From Nocardioides kribbensis (GTDB lineage Bacteria; Actinomycetota; Actinomycetes; Propionibacteriales; Nocardioidaceae): DNA of 64,000 bases. The stretch covers positions 62,001-126,000 of the forward strand of contig NZ_JADCLL010000008.1 of assembly GCF_015070375.1 (NCBI RefSeq). Reading direction: 5' to 3'. This document shows, piece after piece, positions 22,194-29,667 of this stretch (the first letter of the stretch is position 1; the number at the start of each line of letters is the position of its first letter). Position numbers and translations under genes: made by a program. Below the pieces are notes generated by a model. It saw only the letters and a program-made list of their open reading frames with translations, had not been told where the DNA came from and did no database searches.

Positions 22194-22922
22194 GTGACCG
22201 ATGACCCGCTGGCCTGGCTGACCTCGCTCGAGGGCGTGCCCAGCGCCTACGTCGCCGCCCGCGACGGCATCGACGTGATGCTGCGCGACCGCGGGCTGCG
22301 GCGTACGTCCCCGGAGACGACGGCCGAGTCGCTGCTGCGCGGCGCCCACGCCAGTGCGGTGCTGGAGGGCTCGGGCTCCTCGCTCGCCGAGGTGCGTGCG
22401 GGGGAGGGCGACGCGGTGGCCGCCGACGCGGTGCGGGTCTCCTCCGAGCTGCTCGCGCTCGTGCCCGCGCTGGGCCGCACGCCGCTGCAGGCCCTGGCCC
22501 GGGTGCACACCCTGGCCTCCGCCGGCTCGCTGCCCGAGGACGAGCGGGGCCGCCCGCGCGACGCCGCGGCCGCCGAGCGGCTGCGGGCGCTGGCGACGCT
22601 GCTCACCGCCGAGACCGCGGCCCCGGCGCTGGTCGTGGCCGCGGTGGTGCACGCCGACCTCGCGACCTCCGCGCCCTTCGCCTCCCACAACGGGGTCGTG
22701 GCGCGGGCGGCCGAGCGGCTGGTGCTGGTGGCGCGCGGGGTCGACGAGAAGTCGCTGGTCGTGCCCGAGGCCGGCCACCTCGCCCTGCGCGAGGCCTACG
22801 AGTCCAACCTGCGCGGCTACCGCGACGGCGGCGAGGCCGGCGTCCACTCCTGGCTGCTCTACGCCGCCGAGGCCTACGCCGCGGGCGCCGAGGCGAGCCC
22901 GCTGCGCCGTGAGGCGACCTGA
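22194..22922 (+). CDS. Degenerate Fic-domain-like protein
   Basis: 242 residues, all-helical in appearance. The region AVVHADLATSAPFASHNGVVARAAERL (split here: HADLATSAPFASHNG and VVARAAERLVLV) is a Fic-like core in which the HPFxxGNGR motif is reduced to APFASHNGVVAR; the catalytic His is Ala and the nucleotide-binding GNGR is altered, so AMP-transfer activity is unlikely. The N-terminal LRGAHASAVLEGSGSSL resembles the Fic inhibitory helix region. Family members at this conserved position (next to the HAD phosphatase and ssd/tad genes; S. coelicolor SCO3559, M. tuberculosis Rv3662c by recollection) are often annotated vaguely as oxidoreductases. GTG start, convergent to the RNA gene and HAD gene. 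Confidence 0.7.
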   Translation: MTDDPLAWLTSLEGVPSAYVAARDGIDVMLRDRGLRRTSPETTAESLLRGAHASAVLEGSGSSLAEVRAGEGDAVAADAVRVSSELLALVPALGRTPLQALARVHTLASAGSLPEDERGRPRDAAAAERLRALATLLTAETAAPALVVAAVVHADLATSAPFASHNGVVARAAERLVLVARGVDEKSLVVPEAGHLALREAYESNLRGYRDGGEAGVHSWLLYAAEAYAAGAEASPLRREAT

Positions 22923-22970
22923 GGCGACCGGAGGCGACCGGAGGCGACCGGAGGCGACCGGAGGCGCAGC
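22911..22970. repeat. 10-bp minisatellite GAGGCGACCG
   Basis: Four exact tandem copies of GAGGCGACCG from 22921 to 22960, plus degenerate copies on each side, overlapping the stop codon of the Fic-like gene. Copy number probably varies between strains and could alter the last residues of the protein. Confidence 0.9.
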
Positions 22971-23009
22971 GTCGCGGGGCGCCCGGAGACGTGCCCGTCA
23001 GGGCCCGGA

Positions 23010-23243
23010 CATGCAGGTGGCACCCGGGCCATCGATCGACCTGGGTGCCACCGCTGACACGCGAGCCGCCGGCTACCAGGCGTGCATCACTACTGCTGCT
23101 GCGGGAGTGTCCCGCTGGCATGCGCCCATAAGAAGGGTGGATCGCCGCGTGGGTACCCCGGACCGCGTGTACGTCTCTGTTGAGGTGTCCCGACCCCGTC
23201 CTGCCGGGCCGGTGAGGCCTTCCCGCTCCTGCTGGCCTCGTGA
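23010..23243 (-). ncRNA. Probable Ms1/6S-like regulatory RNA
   Basis: The stretch lies between a HAD phosphatase gene and a convergent Fic-like/'oxidoreductase' gene, the position occupied in mycobacteria by Ms1/MTS2823 and in Streptomyces by scr3559 (recalled, not searched). On the minus strand a promoter, TTGTGC-N17-TACACA, precedes it, and a strong hairpin ends it about 230 bases later. In between, distant segments can pair (ACACGCG with CGCGTGT), with local hairpins GAGGCC/GGCCTC and GCGGG/CCCGC, suiting a long-stem RNA. Known relatives bind RNA polymerase core (Ms1) or holoenzyme (6S). The ends are estimates and primary sequence homology was not verified. Confidence 0.45.
23016..23052 (-). 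terminator. Bidirectional hairpin terminator
   Basis: Perfect 10-bp arms GGTGGCACCC and GGGTGCCACC with a 17-base loop; can end both the minus-strand RNA and the plus-strand Fic-like gene. Confidence 0.75.
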
Positions 23244-23248
23244 CTCCA

Positions 23249-23277
23249 TGTGTACGCCGGTGTGACCTGGAGCACAA
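23249..23277 (-). promoter_or_regulatory. Sigma-A-like promoter for the putative RNA
   Basis: Minus strand: TTGTGC (23277-23272), 17-base spacer, TACACA (23254-23249). It lies just after the HAD gene stop, pointing into the structured gap. Confidence 0.5.
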
Positions 23278-23280
23278 GAC

Positions 23281-24069
23281 CTACCCGGCGGTAGGTCGCC
23301 GACGGCGTGTGCCGGCCCAGACCGCGCCGCCCACCGCGACGACCCCGGTGACAGCCAGCGCGGCGAGCGTCGAGCGACCGCCGGGCAGCCGCGAGCGCAG
23401 GGCCACGGGTCGGGTGAAGACGAGCACGGGCCAGTCGCGGGCGACCGCGATGCGGCGCAGGTCCTTGTCGGGGTTGACGGCGTGCGGGTGGCCCACGGCC
23501 TCGAGCATCGCGGTGTCGGTGATCGAGTCGCTGTAGGCGTAGCTGGCCGCGAGGTCGTAGCCGCGCTCCTCGGCCAGCGCGCGGATGGCGGCGGCCTTCT
23601 CCTCGGCGTAGGCGTAGTAGGCGATCTCGCCGGTGTAGCGGCCGTCGACCTCCTCCAGCCGGGTGGCCACCACGAGGTCGGCGCCCAGCATGGCCCCGAT
23701 CGGCTCGACGACCTCGCTGCCGGAGGTGGAGACGATGACCACGTCGCGCCCGGCGGCGTGGTGCTCCTCGATGAGGCCGACCGCCTCCTCGTAGACCAAC
23801 GGGTCGACGATGGTGTGGAGGGTCTCCGCGACGATCTCGCGCACCGTGGCGACGTCCCACCCCGCGACCAGCTGCGACATGAAGTGCCGCATCTTCTCCA
23901 TCTGGTCGTGGTCGGCGCCGCCGGTCAGGTAGACGAACTGGCCGTAGGCCGAGCGCACGACGGCGCGCCGGGAGATCAGGCCCCCGGCCTGGAAGGGCTT
24001 GGTGAAGGCCATGGCGCTCGACTTGGCGATGATCGTCTTGTCGAGGTCGAAGAAGGCCGCTCCCGGCAT
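23281..24069 (-). CDS. HAD-IB family phosphatase (SerB/CicA-like) with C-terminal membrane helix
   Basis: 262-residue HAD hydrolase. Motif I FFDLDKTIIAKSS sits at residues 6-18, motif II VIVSTSGSEVVEP near 112-124, and the motif III/IV region (EEKAAAIRAL; YSDSITDTAMLEAVGHPHAVNPD) near 165-205. The end of the protein has one hydrophobic helix (STLAALAVTGVVAVGGAVWAG, given in parts: LAALAVTGVV and AVGGAVWAG) and a basic tail, suggesting membrane anchoring. It is the Rv3661-type protein that stands next to ssd in actinobacteria. The substrate is unknown; phosphoserine and lysophosphatidate are options known in the subfamily. ATG chosen because motif I follows directly. Confidence 0.87.
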   Translation of the reverse strand: MPGAAFFDLDKTIIAKSSAMAFTKPFQAGGLISRRAVVRSAYGQFVYLTGGADHDQMEKMRHFMSQLVAGWDVATVREIVAETLHTIVDPLVYEEAVGLIEEHHAAGRDVVIVSTSGSEVVEPIGAMLGADLVVATRLEEVDGRYTGEIAYYAYAEEKAAAIRALAEERGYDLAASYAYSDSITDTAMLEAVGHPHAVNPDKDLRRIAVARDWPVLVFTRPVALRSRLPGGRSTLAALAVTGVVAVGGAVWAGTRRRRPTAG

Positions 24070-24217
24070 GGCTCCAGCATAGGGACCCCGCGGGCGGCGC
24101 GCGGGCGAGTGCCACGGGTGACCACGAGTCGTCCCCAGGGCGGCCGGCGCGCGGCCCTGTCCACAGCGGTGGCCGCAGGCGCGGCGTACGGCGTGACGGC
24201 GGGCGAGGCTCGCCGGC

Positions 24218-25303
24218 ATGGACGCACCCCTGCTGCTCACCCGCGACCCGCTGCTGCTCGACGAGGTCGCCCGGCTCGCGGCCGCGGCGGGCGCGCGGCC
24301 CCACACGACCGACGACGTGGCCGGCGCCCTGCGGGCCTGGTCGACCGCCCCGGTCGTGCTGGTGGGCGTCGACCTGGCTCCGCAGCTGGCCCGGCTCGGG
24401 CCCGACCGGCGGGGGCAGGTGCACGTGCTCGCCCTCGACGACGTCGGACCTGCCGGTCTGCGCACCGCCCTCGAGCTGGGGGCGGAGTCGGTGCTCGCGG
24501 TCGGCGCCGCCCCGGGGCGGCTCACCGAGGTGCTGACCGACCTGGGGGAGGGGCGGGCCTCGCCGGGGCGCACGATCGCGGTGGTCGGCGGCTCGGGTGG
24601 GGCGGGCGCCACGACGGTGGCCTGCGCGCTGGGTCAGGTGGCGGCCGCGGCCGGCACGTCGCTCGTGGTCGACCTCGACCCGCTGGGTCCCGGCGCCGAC
24701 CGGGTGCTGGGCCTCGAGCGGGCGGCCGGGGTCCGCTGGGGCTCCGTGGCCGAGACCACGGGCCGGCTGAGCTCGCGGGCGCTGCGCGAGGCGCTGCCGC
24801 GGCGCGAGGGCCTCGGGGTGCTCGGCTGGGCCGCCGGCCGGGCCGAGTCGCTCGATCCCGGCGCGGTGCGCGAGGTGGTCTCGGCGGCGCGTCGCGGGCA
24901 CGACACCGTCGTCGTCGACCTGCCGCGCGTCCTCGACGCCACCACCGGCGAGGTCAGGGCCCGCAGCGACCTCGTCGTGGTGGTCGTGAGCGCCACCGTG
25001 CCCGGGGTCACCGCCGCGGCGCGGCTGTGCGACCGGTTGGCCGCGGAGGCCGGCGGTGGGGGTGTGACGGGCGAGGCCGGTGGGGTGGCCCTGGTCGTGC
25101 GGGGCCGGGCCCTGACGGCGTCGGAGGTGACCCGCGCGACCGGCCTGCCCGTGCTCGCCGTGGTGCCGGAGGTGCGCCGGCTGCGCGAGTGGTGCGACCT
25201 GGGCCTGGGGCCGGTCCACGGGCGGCGCAGCCCGCTGGCCCGGCCGATGGGGGAGGTCCTCGGCGCCGTGCCCGCCCCGCTGCGGACGAGGGCCACGCCA
25301 TGA
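24218..25303 (+). CDS. ssd: Septum-site-determining protein Ssd (CpaE/MinD-like ATPase)
   Basis: 361 residues. N-terminal receiver-like domain (LLLTRDPLLLDEVARLAAAAG through ~110; no phospho-acceptor apparent), then a MinD/ParA-type ATPase with the deviant P-loop VVGGSGGAGATTVACALGQ near residue 125, LVVDLDPLGPGADRVLGLE, VVVDLPR near 230. CpaE-like proteins place Tad pilus machines; the mycobacterial homologue (Rv3660c) alters septation when overproduced. First gene of the tad operon; its stop overlaps the tadA ATG. Confidence 0.86.
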   Translation: MDAPLLLTRDPLLLDEVARLAAAAGARPHTTDDVAGALRAWSTAPVVLVGVDLAPQLARLGPDRRGQVHVLALDDVGPAGLRTALELGAESVLAVGAAPGRLTEVLTDLGEGRASPGRTIAVVGGSGGAGATTVACALGQVAAAAGTSLVVDLDPLGPGADRVLGLERAAGVRWGSVAETTGRLSSRALREALPRREGLGVLGWAAGRAESLDPGAVREVVSAARRGHDTVVVDLPRVLDATTGEVRARSDLVVVVVSATVPGVTAAARLCDRLAAEAGGGGVTGEAGGVALVVRGRALTASEVTRATGLPVLAVVPEVRRLREWCDLGLGPVHGRRSPLARPMGEVLGAVPAPLRTRATP

Positions 25304-26577
25304 CCGGCATGACCGGCACGACCGGAGTGACCGGGCTCCAGGCCCCGCAGGTGGGCGCGCCACCGGCCGAGACGGTGGAGGCGGTGCGCGAGCGGCTGGC
25401 CGCCGAGCCCGGCGAGCTGACCCCGCACCGCGTGGCCCAGGCGCTGCGGGCCACGGGGCGCCCGGTCGGCGACGCCACGGTCCTCGCCGTGCACGACGCG
25501 CTGCGCCGCGACGTCGTCGGTGCCGGGCCGCTCGAGCCCCTGCTGCGCGTCCCGGGCGTCACCGACGTGCTGGTCAACGGCCCCGACCAGGTGTTCCTCG
25601 ACCGCGGGGCCGGTCTCGAGCCCGCCGGGGTGCGCTTCCCCGACGACCAGGCGGTGCGACGCCTCGCCCAGCGCCTGGCCGCGCTGGCCGGTCGCCGTCT
25701 CGACGACGCCAGCCCCTGCGCCGACCTGCGGCTGCTCGACGGCACCCGCTTCCACGCCGTGCTCTCCCCGGTGGCCCGCCCCGGCACCACCATCTCCCTG
25801 CGCGTGCCCTCCCGCCGGGCCCTCGACCTCGACGCCCTGCAGGCCGCCGGCGCGGTCGGTCCCGACGCCGCCCACCTGCTGCGGGCCGTGGTGGCCTCGC
25901 GTCGGGCGTTCCTCGTCACCGGCGGCACCGGCTCGGGCAAGACCACGCTGCTGGCCGCCCTGCTGGCCCTCGTCGACCCCGCCGAGCGGCTGCTCGTGGT
26001 CGAGGACTCCTCCGAGCTGCGTCCCGTCCATCCCCACGTCGTGGGGCTCGAGGCGCGCACTCCCAACATCGAGGGCGTCGGAGGCATCGAGGTGCGCGAG
26101 CTGGTCCGTCAGGCCCTGCGCATGCGGCCCGACCGGCTGGTGGTCGGCGAGGTCCGGGGCGCCGAGGTCGTCGACCTCCTGGCGGCCCTCAACACCGGCC
26201 ACGAGGGCGGCTGCGGCACGCTGCACGCCAACTCCGCGACCGACGTGCCGGCGCGGGTCGAGGCGCTGGCCCTCGCGGCCGGGCTCGGCCGCGAGGCGGC
26301 CCACAGCCAGCTGGCCTCGGGCATCGACCTGGTCCTCCACCTGCGCCGCGGTGGCGACGGGGTGCGCCGGCTGGTCGAGGTGGCGGTGCCCGACCGCGGC
26401 GCCGACGGCATCGTGCGGATGCAGGTCGCGGCCCGGCTGGGGCCACCTGCGCCGCACGGCGACCGCGACCTGGTGGAGGGTCCTGCGGCCGACCGTCTCG
26501 CCGCCCTGCTCACCGACCCTGACGCCGACCCTGACGCCGACCCCGGCGCGGGGTCCGCGCCCGGGTCGCGGCCGTGA
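25300..26577 (+). CDS. tadA: Tad pilus assembly ATPase TadA (CpaF)
   Basis: Hexameric secretion ATPase powering Tad/Flp pilus assembly at the inner membrane face. 425 residues: an N-terminal domain with GAGPLEPLLRVPGVTDVLVNG, then Walker A FLVTGGTGSGKTTLLAALLA near residue 205, LLVVEDSSEL, the Asp-box VRQALRMRPDRLVVGEVRG near 270 and the His-box GHEGGCGTLHANS near 303. The N-terminus contains MTGMTGTTGVTG, so internal ATG starts at codon 4 are possible. The C-terminus ends in a short Asp-Ala-Asp-Pro repeat. ATGA overlap with ssd, GTGA overlap with tadB. Confidence 0.94.
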   Translation: MTGMTGTTGVTGLQAPQVGAPPAETVEAVRERLAAEPGELTPHRVAQALRATGRPVGDATVLAVHDALRRDVVGAGPLEPLLRVPGVTDVLVNGPDQVFLDRGAGLEPAGVRFPDDQAVRRLAQRLAALAGRRLDDASPCADLRLLDGTRFHAVLSPVARPGTTISLRVPSRRALDLDALQAAGAVGPDAAHLLRAVVASRRAFLVTGGTGSGKTTLLAALLALVDPAERLLVVEDSSELRPVHPHVVGLEARTPNIEGVGGIEVRELVRQALRMRPDRLVVGEVRGAEVVDLLAALNTGHEGGCGTLHANSATDVPARVEALALAAGLGREAAHSQLASGIDLVLHLRRGGDGVRRLVEVAVPDRGADGIVRMQVAARLGPPAPHGDRDLVEGPAADRLAALLTDPDADPDADPGAGSAPGSRP

Positions 26578-27416
26578 CGAGCGCCGGCCCCGCCACCTGG
26601 GTGGCGCACGGTGCGCCGGCGGCCGCGGTGGCGTGCCTCGCCGCCGTGTCCGCCGCGCTCGCCGTCGCCCTCCTGCTGCCTCCGCGGCCCCGGGTCGCGA
26701 CCGCGCGGGGCGGGGCGGGGCGGGCGACGCCCGGGCGGGTCGTGCCGGCCTGCGTCGGCGTCGTGGCGCTGCTCCTCCTCGCCGCCTCGCTGGGCCCCGC
26801 GGCCGTCGCGCTGGCCGTGGTGCTCGCCGGCGCCGCGGGCGCCACGGCCCGGCTCTGGGCCGCCCGCCGCGCCGCCCGCGAGGCGCACCGCACCTCCACC
26901 CGGGTGCTGGAGACCTGCGAGCGGCTCGCCGCCGAGCTCGCGGCCGGGCGGCCGCCGGTGCTGGCCCTCGGCCACGCCGCCCAGGAGTGGTCGGCCCTCT
27001 CCCCGGTCGCCGAGAGCCTGCGCCTGGGCACCGACGTCGCCGAGGCGTGGCGCACGGTCGCGCGGCAGCCGGGCGCCGGTGACCTGCGCCTGTTGGCCGC
27101 GGCGTGGCAGGTCGCCCACCGCACCGGTGTGGGTCTGGCCGCCGCCGTCGACCGGGTCGCGGTCGACCTGCGCGCCGTGCGCTCCACCGAGCGGGTGGTC
27201 CGCGGCGAGCTCGCCTCGGTGCGGGCCACCGTCAAGCTCGTCGCCGCACTGCCGCTCCTCGCGCTCGCCATGGGGTCGGGTGCCGGCGGCGACCCCTGGG
27301 GCTTCCTGCTCGGCGAGCCGGTCGGCCTGGCCTGCCTGGCCGCCGGCGTGACCTGCGCCCTGGCCGGTGTGGCCTGGGTCGAGACCATCGCCCGGTCGGT
27401 GGAGCAGGGCCGGTGA
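26574..27416 (+). CDS. tadB: Tad secretion system membrane protein TadB
   Basis: T2SS-F-family inner-membrane platform protein, 280 residues. Two hydrophobic segments near the N-terminus, the cytoplasmic F domain (TCERLAAELAAGRPPVLAL ... LAAAWQVAHRTGVGLAAAVDRV ... ELASVRATVKLVAALPLLAL) and a C-terminal helix pair. GTGA overlaps both neighbours, so expression is locked to the tad operon. Confidence 0.88.
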   Translation: MTSAGPATWVAHGAPAAAVACLAAVSAALAVALLLPPRPRVATARGGAGRATPGRVVPACVGVVALLLLAASLGPAAVALAVVLAGAAGATARLWAARRAAREAHRTSTRVLETCERLAAELAAGRPPVLALGHAAQEWSALSPVAESLRLGTDVAEAWRTVARQPGAGDLRLLAAAWQVAHRTGVGLAAAVDRVAVDLRAVRSTERVVRGELASVRATVKLVAALPLLALAMGSGAGGDPWGFLLGEPVGLACLAAGVTCALAGVAWVETIARSVEQGR

Positions 27417-28165
27417 CGCCCGGGCTCCTCGCGGCCCTCGCCGCAGCGGCGGCGGTGGCGCTGCTGCTGCCGAGCCCGGCGCGGCCTCCCGACCCGTGCT
27501 CCGGCGACGCGTGGGGCGGCCCCGCGGGGACCGCTGCTGCCGCCGGCGGCGCGTCGGGTGTGGGCTGGCTGCACCGTCACCGTCTGCTCTGGTCGCTCCT
27601 CGGCGCCGTCGGGGCCTGGTCCTTCGTGTCCGGCACGGCCGGCGCGGTGCTGGCCCCGGCCGTGGGCGCGGCGGTGTGGGTCGGCGTCGGGCGCGCCGAG
27701 CCGGCGCCCGCCCGACTCGAGCGCGAGGCGGTGAGGCGCGAGCTGCCCCACCTCGTGGCGCTCGTGGGCTCCGCGCTGGGGGCCGGTGCCTCGCCGGGGG
27801 CCGCCGTGGAGCTCGCGACCGCTGCGCTCCCGGGGCCCGCCGCCCAGCGTCTGGAGCCGGCGGTGCACCGCCTGCGCCTGGGCCTCGACCCGGGCGAGGT
27901 CTGGCGCCTCGTCACCGCCGACGCCGACCTGGCCCCTCTGGGCAGGGCCCTGGGTCGGGCCCACGAGACGGGCGCCCCGGTGGTCGCCGCCGTCGAGCGG
28001 CTCGCGGAGGAGCTGGCGCGCTCCGCCCGGGCCGACGTGGAGGACCGCGCCCGGGCCGTCGGCGTCCGGGCGGCGGCCCCGCTGGGCCTGTGCCTGCTGC
28101 CGGCCTTCCTCCTCGTCGGGATCGTGCCGGTCGTCGCGGGCCTGCTCGAGAGCCTCGCCTGGTGA
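27413..28165 (+). CDS. tadC: Tad secretion system membrane protein TadC
   Basis: Second T2SS-F protein, 250 residues, partner of TadB. Helix at the N-terminus, two helices around LLWSLLGAVGAWSFVSG and VLAPAVGAAVWVG, the F domain (RRELPHLVALVGSALGAGASPGAAVELA, given in parts; VWRLVTADADLAPLGRALGRAH) and the final helix LCLLPAFLLVGIVPVVAGLL. GTG start in a 4-base overlap with tadB. After it comes a ~140-base spacer before the pilin-like gene. Confidence 0.87.
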   Translation: MTPGLLAALAAAAAVALLLPSPARPPDPCSGDAWGGPAGTAAAAGGASGVGWLHRHRLLWSLLGAVGAWSFVSGTAGAVLAPAVGAAVWVGVGRAEPAPARLEREAVRRELPHLVALVGSALGAGASPGAAVELATAALPGPAAQRLEPAVHRLRLGLDPGEVWRLVTADADLAPLGRALGRAHETGAPVVAAVERLAEELARSARADVEDRARAVGVRAAAPLGLCLLPAFLLVGIVPVVAGLLESLAW

Positions 28166-28308
28166 GCGACCTGACCACCAACTCTGCACACGACCACCCT
28201 GCGGCCGGGCCCTCCACAGCCTCGGCCGCGGGCCGCACCGCCAGGCGTCGGCGGCGGCAGGGTCGAGACACGGCGCCGCGCCCGCGGCGCCACGACGCGA
28301 GGAGAGAG

Positions 28309-28881
28309 ATGACCACGACCGCCGAGCACCACACGGCCCCTGCCGGCCCCGTCCCCGGATCCAGCACCGCCGCCAGCCCCGCCGCCGGCACCGCAGCCAG
28401 CACCGCCGTCGGCAACGCGGCCCCCGTCTCCGGCACCGCCGTCGGCAACGCGGCCCCCGTCTCCGGCACCGCCGTCGGCGACGCGGCCCCCGTCTCCGGC
28501 ACCGCCCCCGCGTCGGCGCCTCGGCCGCCCCGGGCCCTCCGCCTGGCGCGCCCGGGCGTCGACCGCCCCGGCCCGTGGCCGGTCTCGCGGACCGGCCGCC
28601 GTCGCCGGCCGGCGCTCTACGCCGTGCCCGGCACCCGTCCGGACGCCGCGTCCACGGAAGCGTCCGCGAAAGCGTCCCCGGCGGGGTCCCCGGCAGCGTC
28701 GCCGGCCGGCACCCGCGTTGCGGCCCCCGAGGCGGGCATCACCACCGCGGAGTACGCCGTCGGCACCGCTGCGGGCGCCGGCCTGGCCGGGCTGCTCTAC
28801 AAGATGCTGACCGGTGGCTTCGGCGACCAGCTCCTCACCCGGCTCTTCGACCACGTGCTCGGGCTGCTGGGCATCGGATGA
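28309..28881 (+). CDS. DUF4244 Flp-pilin-like protein with repeat-containing N-terminus
   Basis: 190 residues. The last ~50 are the DUF4244 core (GITTAEYAVGTAAGAGLAG then LLYKMLTGGF), an Flp-pilin-like segment with the prepilin-style Glu five residues into a hydrophobic helix; it is the likely pilus subunit. The first ~135 residues are far longer than in usual Flp pilins, rich in Ala/Pro/Ser, and include three tandem copies of an 11-residue unit (TAVGNAAPVSG). ATG at 28309 has a GAGGAGAGAG site; a GTG at 28162 overlapping tadC would add 49 Arg-rich residues and is less likely. ATGA overlap with the next gene. Confidence 0.8.
   Translation: MTTTAEHHTAPAGPVPGSSTAASPAAGTAASTAVGNAAPVSGTAVGNAAPVSGTAVGDAAPVSGTAPASAPRPPRALRLARPGVDRPGPWPVSRTGRRRRPALYAVPGTRPDAASTEASAKASPAGSPAASPAGTRVAAPEAGITTAEYAVGTAAGAGLAGLLYKMLTGGFGDQLLTRLFDHVLGLLGIG
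28402..28500 (+). repeat. Three in-frame 33-bp tandem repeats in the DUF4244 gene
   Basis: 28402-28434, 28435-28467 and 28468-28500: near-identical units encoding TAVGNAAPVSG (Asn to Asp in the third). Recent slippage-type expansion. Confidence 0.92.
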
Positions 28882-29252
28882 GCCGGGAGCCGTCGCCCCG
28901 ACGCGGCGAGCGCGGCGCCGTGACCGCCGAGGCCGCGATGGTCCTGCCGGCGATGGTGGCCGTGACCGCGGCCCTCGTGTGGGTGCTCTCGCTGGTGCTG
29001 GGCCAGGTCCGCGTGGTCGACGCGGCCCGGGAGGGAGCGCGGGTGGCGGCGCGGGGCGACGGCGAGGCGGCCGCGGTGGCAGCGGCGCGCCGGGTGGCTC
29101 CGAGCGGCGCCACCGTCTCGGTGGTCCGCTCGGGTGACACCGTCACCGTCACCGTCACCGCGCGACTCGACGGCCCGGGGGGAGTCGTCGGGTCGCTGCC
29201 GGGCGCGGAGGTGGCCGCCGATGCGGTCGCCGCGGTGGAGGTGGGCGTGTGA
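28878..29252 (+). CDS. tadE: TadE-family minor pilin
   Basis: 124 residues: short basic leader [18 protein letters not shown] with the TadE/TadG Glu after the processing site, one membrane helix ([16 protein letters not shown]), then an extracytoplasmic segment beginning [18 protein letters not shown], typical of TadE. Overlaps its neighbours by ATGA and GTGA. Confidence 0.87.
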   Translation: MSREPSPRRGERGAVTAEAAMVLPAMVAVTAALVWVLSLVLGQVRVVDAAREGARVAARGDGEAAAVAAARRVAPSGATVSVVRSGDTVTVTVTARLDGPGGVVGSLPGAEVAADAVAAVEVGV

Positions 29253-29641
29253 CCGTCCCGGTCACGAGGCCCGCCGGCGGGCCGGTCGCGCCCGAACGGG
29301 GGGATCGGGGTCAGCGCGGTGCGGCCACGGTGCTCGGCGTCGCCCTGCTCGGGGTGCTGCTCCTGGTGGCGGCGGCGCTGGGCACGGTGGGGGCGGTGTT
29401 CGCCGCGCACCGCTCGGCCCAGGCCGCCGCCGACCTCGCTGCGCTCGCCGGGGCCGGCGCCCTGCAGCAGGGCGCGGACGCCTGCTCCGCGGCGGCCCGG
29501 GTGGCGGGCGACAACGGCGCCGAGGCCGTGCGGTGCACGGTCACGGGCGCCGAGGTGGAGGTCGAGGCGCTGGTGCGCGGGCCGCGGTGGCTGGGCCGGT
29601 CCGCCGATCCCGTGGGCGTCGCCCGCGCGGGCCCGGCCTGA
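29249..29641 (+). CDS. TadE/TadG-like helper protein (Rv3654c-like)
   Basis: 130 residues: [21 protein letters not shown] prepilin-like N-terminus with one helix, then [22 protein letters not shown], the signature of actinobacterial TadG-like helpers, and two cysteines (CSAAAR, VRCTV) that may form a disulfide outside the cell. Last gene of the tad operon; 26 bases separate it from the convergent helicase gene. Confidence 0.83.
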   Translation: MTVPVTRPAGGPVAPERGDRGQRGAATVLGVALLGVLLLVAAALGTVGAVFAAHRSAQAAADLAALAGAGALQQGADACSAAARVAGDNGAEAVRCTVTGAEVEVEALVRGPRWLGRSADPVGVARAGPA

Positions 29642-29667
29642 CGCGGGCGCGACGGTCGTGGCCGGTC

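Larger units (their letters stand above)
22923..23280. other. Intergenic region between convergent genes, holding an RNA locus
   Basis: 358 bases without a protein gene: minisatellite tail at the left, hairpin 23016-23052, the probable structured RNA, and a minus-strand promoter at 23249-23277. Confidence 0.7.
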
